From Urechidicola croceus (GTDB lineage: Bacteria > Bacteroidota > Bacteroidia > Flavobacteriales > Flavobacteriaceae): a stretch of 64,000 bases of DNA. The position numbers were made by a program, and so were the translations under genes. Below, in pieces: positions 16,614 to 24,601 of this stretch (positions are counted from its first letter, which is position 1; each line of letters begins with the position of its first letter). A model generated the notes under the pieces. The model was not told the DNA's origin. It worked only from the letters and a program-made list of their open reading frames with translations, and searched no databases. The stretch is from positions 1,881,501-1,945,500 of the forward strand of contig NZ_CP017478.1 of assembly GCF_001761325.1 (NCBI RefSeq), in the 5' to 3' direction.

Positions 16614-18152
16614 TTAATACATATTTAACTTGGTATCTCTATCAGCTGTTTCTATTTTTTCTATTGCAAGTTCAACTTCTCTATAAAGTTTATTGTAGGT
16701 CTTATTTAATTCTAAACCTTGACCATTTATACATGAATAATCTATAGTTTTTTCTCCATACTTTTTACCTTCTTTAAAAACATCTAATATTGTGTTCTTT
16801 TGATTTGCTGTATAACTTAGAGGCAAAGTATCTTCATTAATATCTATGGGAGGAGGCATAAACAAATGTATTTCACCTTTTTTTCTTTGCCTTGCCAAAG
16901 CCTGTATAACAGTATTAGAGCCCATGGTAAAAATCCCTTTATTGTCTATGAACTCAACATTTAAGTCCTTAGGAAAAATAACAATATAAGTGTGCTCATC
17001 ATGCTCAATACTAATACCTGTACTAAATTTGGTTCCAATATTAATTTTCTCCTTATCATAACCTATAGAACCATCATCATGACTAAATGGGTCATTAATG
17101 CTTTTATTAATATCTGCTTCTCGACTTATAAATAATTGACCAATCCTACTTTTACTACTAGTCAATTTTTGAACTAGTTTCTTGGAATAGACGAGTAAAT
17201 CAAACTTTTTACCACTATCTAATAACTCCTTTATCAATTCAAAAAGAGTTTCATCTTTTTCTATATTCCTATCTATATAAAAGTTTAAAAACAAATCACT
17301 TTGTCTCTCTTTTACTGGCAGTCTTGTAGATTCAATAATTTTAATAGTATTATCTGTAAATTCTGAAAGATACTTTATGACTTCTTTTGAAGCTTCATTA
17401 TAAGTTGCACTTACAATATAGTTTTTATGAACTAAACCATGATAGTTCCATAGCTTGTAGATGAACTCTTCTTTAAAGTTATGAATGCTGGCATGTATTT
17501 CATCATAAACAAAAACTAATTTTTTATTAGTCTTTTCACAGTAACCAAGTAATCTATTGAAATACTCTGTTTTTTTCCTAGCCTGAAACAAACTCTCTAC
17601 AGAATTACCAAGTAAGGCATTTACAGTTATAATGTGTATGTCAAAATTTCTTATATTGAATTTATCTTGATAATTTTTTAGCCATTCTTCATCATCAGTA
17701 TAACCAAAATGTTCCTTCTCTACTTCTTCTAACTCCTCTGTTTTTTCTTTCCCCTCTATTTTTTCTTCAAAATATTTATCTATTTCTAATTGGTTAAAAA
17801 TTCTACGCTTAGAAATATTATTTTTCAAACAAACTTCCTCATATTGCTCTATAAGACTTTTGAATGGTACTGCAATAACAACAATATAATCTTTGTTATT
17901 AGCAAACTCTTTAATGACATCTATAATAGCTGTAGTCTTACCTTAACCTACACCAGCATTGATAACAGTAGTATTTTTTTCATGAAGGTCTTTTGTCAAA
18001 ATAGGTATTAAGTTATCACTTAGATAACCTTCATCATTTGGTTCAACAATCTCTTTTGGTTCTACCTTGTATAGGTTACTATCAAAATCAGTATGATTTA
18101 TTTCTTTAAACTCTATTGGAGTATCTTCAAAAAGGCTGTTATCAAAATCCAT
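16614..18152 (-). pseudogene. Broken DEAD/DEAH-box helicase-like gene
   Basis: Two minus-strand frames (18,152-17,943 and the in-phase continuation to 16,614) form one protein interrupted by a single TAA at about 17,943-17,945. The stop falls in the nucleotide-binding loop, which reads INAGVG-stop-GKTT and was probably GVG(K/Q)GKTT. Further on are a DEIH Walker B box (about residue 130 of the second part), SATYNEASKE and QALARQRKKGEIHLF, all helicase-like. The 3' end is also lost: the last codons and stop lie in the end of IS3 copy 2. Genes like this often sit beside integrases in Bacteroidota islands. One base change plus one insertion inactivated it. Confidence 0.75.
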
Positions 18153-18200
18153 ATATAATATTTAACTGTGCCATAAATGTATTACAACACAGTTAATTTA

Positions 18201-19412
18201 TTACCCTTTATTCTTCAATTTCTTACTTAACTTGCTCATTTGACTACTCACTTTATGCTGTACCACTTTAGCATAATGTCTTTGAGTGATTGATATACTT
18301 GAATGCCCTAGCAACTCAGACACTATTTCAATAGGTATATCATTATAAAGCAAAACTGTTGTTGCAAAAGTCTTCCTCGCAATATGATGTGTTAACCTTT
18401 TTTCTATATCTAGTAACTCTGCTATTTCCTTAAGGTAAGAATTGAATTTCTGATTACTTATTACAGGGAGTAACCTATTTTTATCTTTATACTTATCTAT
18501 AATTTTTGATGCTGTAGGTAATAATGGAATTGAAACTTTTGATTTTGTCTTTTGTCTCATCATTTGAATCCATATAGCACCATCAAATCCTTTTATTAGA
18601 TGTTCCTTTTTGAGGTTAGACATTTCTTGATAAGCAAGTCCTGTATAACAACAAAAGACAAACATATCCTTAACTTGGTTTAACCTTGCTTGTTTAAAAG
18701 TATGCTGCTCTAGTTTATCTAATTCCTTTTGATTTAAGTAAACCACTTTAGTTTCATACTTTTTTGGTCTATAAAGAATGAATGGGTCTTTCTTCAAATA
18801 TCCTTTTGCTAAAGCTAGTTTGATAATTTTTCTAACCCTTTGTATGCTCTTATTAATAGTAATCTGCTTTTGTTTCTTTTCTGACTTTAAGTAAAAATCA
18901 AAATCATCTAGAAAATTTTGATTTATAGATTCTAAAAGTATATCTCCCTTCTTGTATTGAAACCTAATAAAGTTTGAAACATGATTTTTAGCCTCTATAA
19001 ACTTGTTATATGTAGACTTTGTATACTCAACACCTATTAGCTTATTCATTCTATTATTATGCAATTCAAAGACCTCTAAAAGCGTTTTATTGGCTTTTAC
19101 ATTTTTGCCTGCATATTGTAAATAAATATCTTCAACATCAAACACCTTACTGTTAACTTGAAGCAACAAAAAAGCCTGATTAATATTTTGCTTAATCAGG
19201 CTCATTTGAGTATTGATATAATCATTCTCTTTGTTAGGTGGTATTGCTTTTTGTTTTTTACTATTCCAACAGTCTAAAACAGTAAACAATCCTGTAGAGA
19301 ATACTCTTCTTTTTTTCAAATAAGTAATTCTACACTTTATAGGGCACTTGTCCTGTTTGTTTATTTTGGTTTTGTCAATTAAAAACAAAACACTTAACTT
19401 ATTATATTTCAT
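18201..19412 (-). CDS. Tyrosine integrase of the first (left) element
   Basis: A 403-aa Bacteroidota-type phage integrase. It has an N-terminal arm-binding domain, a SAM-like core-binding domain (residues about 115-205) and a C-terminal catalytic domain with TGLAYQEMSNL (Ala where the first catalytic Arg often lies, as seen in many relatives), HHIARKTFATTVLL (His/Arg) and LGHSSISITQRHYAKV (Tyr). It starts next to the tRNA-derived att site at 19,583 and reads away from it. Between them lie two GTGTGCC repeats 12 bp apart (19,454-19,472), candidate arm sites for this enzyme. Confidence 0.9.
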   Translation of the reverse strand: MKYNKLSVLFLIDKTKINKQDKCPIKCRITYLKKRRVFSTGLFTVLDCWNSKKQKAIPPNKENDYINTQMSLIKQNINQAFLLLQVNSKVFDVEDIYLQYAGKNVKANKTLLEVFELHNNRMNKLIGVEYTKSTYNKFIEAKNHVSNFIRFQYKKGDILLESINQNFLDDFDFYLKSEKKQKQITINKSIQRVRKIIKLALAKGYLKKDPFILYRPKKYETKVVYLNQKELDKLEQHTFKQARLNQVKDMFVFCCYTGLAYQEMSNLKKEHLIKGFDGAIWIQMMRQKTKSKVSIPLLPTASKIIDKYKDKNRLLPVISNQKFNSYLKEIAELLDIEKRLTHHIARKTFATTVLLYNDIPIEIVSELLGHSSISITQRHYAKVVQHKVSSQMSKLSKKLKNKG

Positions 19413-19453
19413 AATGTTCTGTTTTAAATTTTGGGGTACTTTTTTATTTTTAG

Positions 19454-19472
19454 GTGTGCCTTTTTGTGTGCC
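19454..19472. promoter_or_regulatory. Candidate integrase arm-type repeats (GTGTGCC x2)
   Basis: GTGTGCC at 19,454-19,460 and 19,466-19,472, spaced exactly 12 bp, between the integrase start and the att site. The spacing equals that of the CGTGTTC and GTGTAC repeats at the other att sites. Confidence 0.5.
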
Positions 19473-19546
19473 TTTTTTTAGTTAAATTGAGGTAATTTAC
19501 ACTTTAGTAAGAATCTAAAATATTTGCCAAACTACTGATTTACTGC

Positions 19547-19580
19547 ATAAAAAAAGAGCAACCATTTCTGATTGCTCTTC
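19547..19580 (-). terminator. Rho-independent terminator next to tRNA-derived att site
   Basis: Stem AAGAGCAA (19,554-19,561) with TTGCTCTT (19,572-19,579), followed on the minus strand by a T-run. It would end transcription of the tRNA when the tRNA gene is whole. Confidence 0.65.
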
Positions 19581-19582
19581 TC

Positions 19583-19627
19583 TAGTAGCGGGAACTGGAC
19601 TCGAACCAGTGACCTTCGGGTTATGAG
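19583..19627 (-). repeat. att site: 45-bp 3' half of a tRNA (CAT anticodon), copy 1
   Basis: Read on the minus strand, this is the anticodon loop with CAT, the anticodon 3' strand, variable loop, complete T-arm (ACTGG TTCGAGT CCAGT) and acceptor 3' strand of a tRNA-Met-type gene. The 5' half is absent. Identical over 45 bp to 47,252-47,296. It is both the end of the first element and the left end (attL) of the 27.7-kb element. Confidence 0.85.
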
Positions 19628-19920
19628 CCGAGTCAAATAAAATGACTTTTGCCTATTTCTAAGGTTTTCCGAACTGCTAAATTATAAAAACGTGTTCAAA
19701 AACGTGTTCAGTTTTAGTTCACAATGTTATACAAATATTTACTCAAATATAGTGAAATTATAACGACTCCATTTCTTATATAAGAATCGAAATTTAGAAA
19801 ATTAAAATACCCATTATTAGGTATTGACAAATGAAAAAAATAAATTTAATTTTAAATAATTGATTTACAGTTATTTAAATAACTTGATTCTTATAAAAAA
19901 TCATATAGAATAGGTATCCA
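19628..19920. other. Intergenic end of the 27.7-kb element
   Basis: No gene. It contains two CGTGTTC repeats at 19,691-19,697 and 19,703-19,709 (12-bp spacing), matching the three in the integrase gene at the other end of the element. The rest is AT-rich with inverted text ('gattcttataaaaaatc'). A lone GTTAGGC core follows at 19,921. Confidence 0.6.
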
Positions 19921-19927
19921 GTTAGGC
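19921..19927 (+). other. Lone cassette-opening core GTTAGGC
   Basis: GTTAGGCAACAT at 19,921 mirrors ATGTTGCCTAAC at 22,292-22,303. No attC precedes it, so the cassette appears to have entered at a non-attC (secondary or attI-like) site. Confidence 0.6.
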
Positions 19928-19947
19928 AACATAAAAAAACAATCGAA

Positions 19948-21330
19948 ATGAAAAATATATTCCTGATAGTATTAATCTTCTTGACAACAAGTTTTGTCTT
20001 TGGACAGAATAAACCGAAAGAAGTAAATTTTGGAATACAGTTTTTAGATACAATAACCTTGCCTTCAAAAAATAACTATATTGATTCAGTCAAGTTATAT
20101 CCTATAAATAAAAATCATTCCAAGAGATATTATAACGACCCTACTTTTAATTACTTGTTGGATTCTTCAAAGGTTAAGAACATACTGGTGGATAATAGGA
20201 AAGACAGTTTAAATACGATTATTATCCCTCCATTAAAACCCAATAGATTTTATAAAATTGAAATTACATACGTAGGAAAGGAAAATCTATATGGAGCTTT
20301 TAGAGATATGCTAGTTGAAGGAATTGATTATGAAGAGAAAATGAATTGGATTCATACGATAGATGTTATTAATGAAAATATGATAGCTAGAAATTTTCCT
20401 TACTTTTATTTATATCATCCGACAAATAAGAAGCTAGTAATATTAAAAGAAGAATTAAAATCGATTGATTTTAATTCTAATGTTGATACCACCGTAGTTT
20501 CAAACTTATTATACAAAAACTTAACTGGTTTAAAATTCAAACAAAAAGAAATATCAAAAGACAGTATAGTTAAGTTTTCTAAATGGTTGTCTGAGTTGGA
20601 TAAATTTGAAAATGACGCAGGACTGGAATATATTGAATATTTTGGAAGAATATACGATTATCAAAGATTGTATGATTTCTTCTTAAAATATATTAAGGTT
20701 GAACTTGAAAATAATCCAAGAAAATACATAACTCATCCAAAATTCAAAAATCTAGTTTTAAAATCTATAGAACAAGAAAAGAGAAATTACACTAACCCTC
20801 TACCAAATTTTATACGTTTTATTGAAGAATCAGCTAAATATAAACAAGTCGAAAAACTCAGCTCTTATCCAGATAAATACGAAACAAGCTACAAAAGAAA
20901 TCTTGTACCGGACTTTGGCTATATAACATATATTCCCTATGAAGGAAGTGTTATAGGAGGGTCACCATATGTTGGTGTCCATATATCATTATCTCCTGTT
21001 AATAAAGATGTTCCTCTTAAACTATCTCAATTGTCCTTTGGTCAAAGGTTTTCAATCCATACTGGTGTAACACTAAATTCAATTGAGAAAGATGGATTCA
21101 GAGATGATTTTTTTAGTGATTATTCGCTAATGTTAGGTGGTGGTTACAAAGTTCTAACTCAATCAACAAGATTAAATTTTGGTGGGATATTTTTTAAAAA
21201 GCTTGATGCAGTTTCAGGAGAGTCCAGTATAACTATTCAGCCTTATATAGGATTATCAATTGACATTGAAATAAGAAAGTGGCTTGAAGGAATAATCCCA
21301 ACGTTAACAAAAAACTTAAAAGCTAACTAA
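19948..21330 (+). CDS. Exported hypothetical protein
   Basis: A 460-aa protein with a signal peptide (hydrophobic residues 4-18, then FGQN). No family recognised. The C-terminal about 130 residues ('PYVGVHISLSPVNKDVPL ... LMLGGGYKVL ... FGGIFFKKLDA ... IQPYIGLSIDIEIR') have the alternating pattern of outer-membrane beta strands, so it may be surface or outer-membrane associated. First of three closely packed genes forming a single cassette; 2 bp separate it from the next gene. Confidence 0.65.
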   Translation: MKNIFLIVLIFLTTSFVFGQNKPKEVNFGIQFLDTITLPSKNNYIDSVKLYPINKNHSKRYYNDPTFNYLLDSSKVKNILVDNRKDSLNTIIIPPLKPNRFYKIEITYVGKENLYGAFRDMLVEGIDYEEKMNWIHTIDVINENMIARNFPYFYLYHPTNKKLVILKEELKSIDFNSNVDTTVVSNLLYKNLTGLKFKQKEISKDSIVKFSKWLSELDKFENDAGLEYIEYFGRIYDYQRLYDFFLKYIKVELENNPRKYITHPKFKNLVLKSIEQEKRNYTNPLPNFIRFIEESAKYKQVEKLSSYPDKYETSYKRNLVPDFGYITYIPYEGSVIGGSPYVGVHISLSPVNKDVPLKLSQLSFGQRFSIHTGVTLNSIEKDGFRDDFFSDYSLMLGGGYKVLTQSTRLNFGGIFFKKLDAVSGESSITIQPYIGLSIDIEIRKWLEGIIPTLTKNLKAN

Positions 21331-21332
21331 TT

Positions 21333-22052
21333 ATGAAAAAAAGAGTATTCACTTTATTGATTTTGGCTTTATTAATAAATTCTTGTTACAAGGAAGACGA
21401 TTTTTCCCCATCATCACTTTCAAACATAATGAGTTTAAGCATCGAAAATGATAATCAATTGGCCGATGGCACAAGTAAAATTAGAGCTATTGCTGAATTT
21501 CAATCTAATTTCTCAACTGAAGAAAATGATAAAGTTACCTTCGTTTTAGATGGTAATGAGAATGAAGTTGATATAAGATTTGTAGAAATTAATGGAGAAA
21601 ATAAAAAAATAGCAGATTTTGAATTTGCCTCTAAAACAGTTAAACCTACCACTATAAAGGCAATAATATCTGTATTCGAATCCGAAATTTCAAAAGAACA
21701 AAGTGCTACTTTCAGACAGGCTTTTTGTGAATCAATAGATGTATCATCATCATCCCTGACGATTGTTCCTGATTCATCTTTTACAGAAATAACTTTAACC
21801 ACAAAATTAGCAAGGAATAGTGGTGTAGTTAGTACTGGTACAGTTGCTAACACTAAGGTTGTAGATTTAAATGGTATCGAGAGAGGTGTTTTAGTTGACT
21901 ATAAATTTAAAACAGACTCACTCGGTATAATTACTAATCGATTTACAATGGCCAATGACAATTATGAAGGTCAACTTTATGCAATATCAGAATCCCTTGA
22001 TGATAATAATAATATCAAAAATGACACTTTAGTATTATACTCTCAAAATTAA
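21333..22052 (+). CDS. Lipoprotein with Ig-like repeats
   Basis: A 239-aa protein with lipobox LINSC (residues about 14-18). The body ('ADGTSKIRAIAEFQSNFS...DKVTFVLDGNE', then 'SSSLTIVPDSSFTEITLTTKLARNSG') suggests two bacterial Ig-like units. Predicted outer lipoprotein. Follows the previous gene after 2 bp and is followed after 6 bp by the small peptide gene. Confidence 0.65.
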   Translation: MKKRVFTLLILALLINSCYKEDDFSPSSLSNIMSLSIENDNQLADGTSKIRAIAEFQSNFSTEENDKVTFVLDGNENEVDIRFVEINGENKKIADFEFASKTVKPTTIKAIISVFESEISKEQSATFRQAFCESIDVSSSSLTIVPDSSFTEITLTTKLARNSGVVSTGTVANTKVVDLNGIERGVLVDYKFKTDSLGIITNRFTMANDNYEGQLYAISESLDDNNNIKNDTLVLYSQN

Positions 22053-22058
22053 CTAGCA

Positions 22059-22289
22059 ATGAAAAAATCACAGCAGTCTAAAAAAGTCTTCAAAGAAAAT
22101 CTAGGAAAAGTAGATAAGAACCTCTTTGAAAAAATAAATGCTCTTTTAAAAGAAAATGGCATAGATGATGCCGAAGTTACAAGCTTAAAAATTAAAAACA
22201 CTAATCCTCAAGCATTGACTTGTCCTCCCGGTAAAGTATTGTATTGTTGGACAGATATTAATGGAAGAAAATACTGTAAATGTGTATAA
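22059..22289 (+). CDS. 76-aa Cys-rich small protein
   Basis: A lysine-rich, helical N-terminal part (residues 1-50, no signal peptide) is followed by a compact tail with four cysteines (CPPG, YCW, YCKCV at the extreme C-terminus). The split into a charged leader-like part and a Cys-rich core resembles a ribosomally made peptide precursor, but no modification enzyme is adjacent and no known leader motif is seen, so it could equally be a small zinc or disulfide protein. Last gene of the cassette. Confidence 0.65.
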   Translation: MKKSQQSKKVFKENLGKVDKNLFEKINALLKENGIDDAEVTSLKIKNTNPQALTCPPGKVLYCWTDINGRKYCKCV

Positions 22290-22296
22290 TTATGTT

Positions 22297-22427
22297 GCCT
22301 AACAATGTATAAAAATAATAGCGGTTTAATCACTAAAACAAAAGTAATTAAATATAAAAAAATCTGTATTTAACCGAAAAGTCAGTACATTAAAATCCTT
22401 TACTATTCTTATATGAGACCGTCAGTA
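22297..22427 (+). repeat. attC-like site 17, inside the 27.7-kb element
   Basis: GCCTAAC (22297-22303) opens the site and the end 'actattcttatatgagaccGTCAGTA' (to 22,427) has a degenerate closing box (GTC instead of GTT). The arms resemble site 6 of the main array. Closes the three-gene cassette 19,922-22,421. Confidence 0.75.
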
Positions 22428-22442
22428 AAAATTTAAATAATT

Positions 22443-23366
22443 ATGAAATCAAACAATGAAAGAAAGTGGTTTGAAGATTCCATTCAAGATCAGAAAGTGA
22501 AGGAATACCTTAAATACATTCTTGCCTATCAGAAAGAACAAATGACTTGGTATAAAAGTAGAAAAAAGACTAGGCGCATATTTTCAGAAGTCCTTCTAAC
22601 AATTGCAATCATACTGTTTGCAGCAAGTCTAATTACTCCTTTACTTCCAGGAACCATTATAAACAATATTGACCAAATTAATTTTGGCAACTACTACGCT
22701 TGGGGTTATATTTTCTTAATAACAACTACAATTATTCTATTAGGAGATAGGTTATTTGGCCATTCAAATAGTTGGATTAGATTTACCTTAACTTATTTAC
22801 AAATTGATACTGTGTGTTCAGAATTTCATGGTAAATGGATCGAGATTCTCCCTCAATTAGAAGATGAAGCAATATCGGACGAAGCTCGCCTTGCTGCAAT
22901 TCAATTACTTCAAAAATTCGACACTACTCTTAAAAACATAGTTAAAATTGAGTCTGAGAATTGGAAAGAAGTATTTACAACTCAATTGAAAGAATTTTCA
23001 CAAAAAGCAGATTCAAAATTAAAAGATACACAAAAAGCAATAACCGAATTCAAGGAAACCACTCAAAAGAATTTGACTAAGTATGAAAAAGTACATTTGA
23101 AAATTGAATTCAAAGATATTCCTAAAGATTGTTTAGTTAATTCAAAGATAATTTTTGACGCTGATAAGGTTGAGTCAAAACAACTTAATACAAACGATTC
23201 CACATGGGTTTTAAAGAATATACCTGTAGGGGAATATATGATTGAATATACGATTGGTCAAAAGGATCATAATCAACGAAAAGTAAACGATATTTTAAGT
23301 ATTGGCGGAGAAACTAAAGTCAAAATAATTACCATTATTGTGAATACTGCTAAGAACAATGGCTAA
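22443..23366 (+). CDS. SLATT-domain membrane protein
   Basis: A 307-aa protein. Residues about 35-135 match the SLATT pattern: 'MTWYKSRKKTRRI' before a first membrane helix, a second helix (AWGYIFLITTTIILLGDRLFG), then 'NSWIRFTLTYLQIDTVCSEF'. SLATT proteins are predicted pore-forming effectors in nucleotide-signalling defence systems, but no cyclase or SLOG partner gene is adjacent. A coiled-coil stretch (about 160-220) and a C-terminal carboxypeptidase-regulatory-like beta domain follow. It starts just after the degenerate end of attC site 17. Its 3' end (aagaacaatggc) is loosely attC-like, so it may be a decayed cassette. Confidence 0.65.
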   Translation: MKSNNERKWFEDSIQDQKVKEYLKYILAYQKEQMTWYKSRKKTRRIFSEVLLTIAIILFAASLITPLLPGTIINNIDQINFGNYYAWGYIFLITTTIILLGDRLFGHSNSWIRFTLTYLQIDTVCSEFHGKWIEILPQLEDEAISDEARLAAIQLLQKFDTTLKNIVKIESENWKEVFTTQLKEFSQKADSKLKDTQKAITEFKETTQKNLTKYEKVHLKIEFKDIPKDCLVNSKIIFDADKVESKQLNTNDSTWVLKNIPVGEYMIEYTIGQKDHNQRKVNDILSIGGETKVKIITIIVNTAKNNG

Positions 23367-23543
23367 AATACAAATAGCCTTCATTCGTTGGCTACTGCAT
23401 TTGGCTGAAGTCGTTGCCAATTACTAATATTAAAGAATCTAATATTTTAGACTTAACTAAACTCTTTGTAGAGTTTACTATATCTGATTATCCTACTGAA
23501 AATACTTCCACTTAGACCAAAGACTATTCTTATACAATCAGTT

Positions 23544-24194
23544 TCAATCAAACAATCCCAATTGACCAGAAGAATTATCAATTATTGGTTTTGCAATGAT
23601 ATTGGAACTATAAGGGAATGCAAAATGATTATACTCTTCACCTTTTAACCAAGATTGTTCATCTTCTTTTTTTAAAATTATAGGCATGCGCTGTTTGGTA
23701 TTGTGAATTTCACTCATCAATTCATTTGCTTGTGTTGTAACCATGGAATATGAATTTAATTTTTGCCCATCAAAGTCAGTCCATTCAGTAAAAATTCCTG
23801 GAAAAGAAAACAATTCATCATCTGGCAAAGTGATCAAATATTTTTGTTTTCTTGAACCACTTTTTGTCAACCATTGCCATTCGTAAAAACCATCCGCAAT
23901 AATCAAACATCTATTTTGAATAACATCTTTAAATGATCTTTTCTCATCCAATGTCTCAATCCGAGCATTCAAAGTATAATTTCGTATAGAAATATCCTGT
24001 GACCAAGAAGGAACCAATCCCCAATTGAATAATTGAATTTTATCTGGATTGGTATTTGTAATAACTGGTGTTTTTGGAAAATCAAAGGCACTTAAAACTT
24101 CCAAAGATTCAAAATCTCCCAACTCACTTATATCAACTCGAAACCTATCTTGAAGTTCTTCTCTCTTTTTTGTTATTCTTGTTTGGTAGCACAT
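23544..24194 (-). CDS. SRAP protein (YedK/HMCES family)
   Basis: A 216-aa SOS-response-associated peptidase family protein that shields abasic sites in single-stranded DNA by a thiazolidine crosslink through Cys2. The catalytic MCYQ N-terminus, 'NARIETLDEKRSFKD' and 'RCLIIADGFYEW' are all present, as is a late His in 'SEIHNTKQRMPII'. It lies beside the XRE regulator and the DnaE2-DinB pair, a grouping that fits a DNA-damage tolerance module. Confidence 0.9.
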   Translation of the reverse strand: MCYQTRITKKREELQDRFRVDISELGDFESLEVLSAFDFPKTPVITNTNPDKIQLFNWGLVPSWSQDISIRNYTLNARIETLDEKRSFKDVIQNRCLIIADGFYEWQWLTKSGSRKQKYLITLPDDELFSFPGIFTEWTDFDGQKLNSYSMVTTQANELMSEIHNTKQRMPIILKKEDEQSWLKGEEYNHFAFPYSSNIIAKPIIDNSSGQLGLFD

Positions 24195-24290
24195 ACTATG
24201 AATTTACAAGTCAGATAAATATACTAAATTCTTGAAGTTTATCTATCAAATGATGGAAGTTTCAATCGCAATTAATTTTACGACCTAAAT

Positions 24291-24518
24291 CTAAATATGA
24301 CCTTCTTTAACTATGGATAAATCATTTTTCACCAAAGTATCAATTGAAATTTCAAAATAATCAGATAAGTCTAACAGAAAATTAATAGGTGGTTTTGCCC
24401 TACTTTCTTCATATGAACTTATCCTCGAACGAGTTACTTTTAAATCTTCTGCAAGCACCTCTTGGGACAACCCTTTTAATGTCCTAATGTGCCTTATGTT
24501 TTTTGATAAAAAATTCAT
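24291..24518 (-). CDS. XRE-family repressor
   Basis: A 75-aa protein consisting of one Cro/CI-type helix-turn-helix ('LSQEVLAEDLKVTRSRISSYEESRA', residues about 18-42), with no peptidase or ligand domain. It is divergent from dnaE2, with an 83-bp gap holding a 17-bp palindrome, so it likely represses the polymerase operon and itself. How damage would relieve it is not visible. Confidence 0.85.
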   Translation of the reverse strand: MNFLSKNIRHIRTLKGLSQEVLAEDLKVTRSRISSYEESRAKPPINFLLDLSDYFEISIDTLVKNDLSIVKEGHI

Positions 24519-24531
24519 ATTGCTTACTATT

Positions 24532-24548
24532 TGAGCAACATACGCTCA
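24532..24548. promoter_or_regulatory. Palindromic operator upstream of dnaE2
   Basis: TGAGC-N7-GCTCA, a perfect inverted repeat in the XRE/dnaE2 divergent region. It directly abuts the -7 element at 24,549, so binding there would block the dnaE2 promoter. Confidence 0.55.
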
Positions 24549-24556
24549 TATTTTTG
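24549..24556 (+). promoter_or_regulatory. -7 promoter element of the dnaE2-dinB operon
   Basis: TATTTTTG fits TAnnTTTG and lies 45 bases upstream of the dnaE2 ATG, immediately after the palindrome. Confidence 0.5.
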
Positions 24557-24601
24557 GCTAATTTAGCAAAAATAATTTACTCAAATAAGTTTTGTTAAAA
24601 A

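Larger units (their letters stand above)
15265..16620 (+). mobile_element. IS3-family insertion sequence, copy 2
   Basis: Same organisation and ends as copy 1 (TGAAATAGGTTGACT at 15,274-15,288, AGTCAACCTATTTCA at 16,597-16,611), but the sequence is clearly diverged in many third positions, so the two are relatives rather than a fresh duplicate. The left flank is the start of a cassette (GTTAGCCACAATTTGAACTG). The right flank is a truncated helicase gene of a different element. The cassette's own end is missing. Confidence 0.85.

Noticed and set aside
18201-19412. Integrase as the integron integrase (IntI) for the cassette array
   Set aside because: It sits beside a tRNA-derived att with arm repeats, on the far side of an IS junction, and has the general Bacteroidota phage/element integrase layout without an apparent IntI-specific insertion.
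22290-22442. Terminator or riboswitch after the Cys-rich peptide gene
   Set aside because: The inverted structure is better explained as an attC: its opening box complements the cassette start at 19,921.
23340-23545. Another attC after the SLATT gene
   Set aside because: Only loose resemblance (aagaacaatggc at one side, 'actattcttatacaatcag' at the other); the boxes are not complementary to the cassette start, so at most a decayed site.
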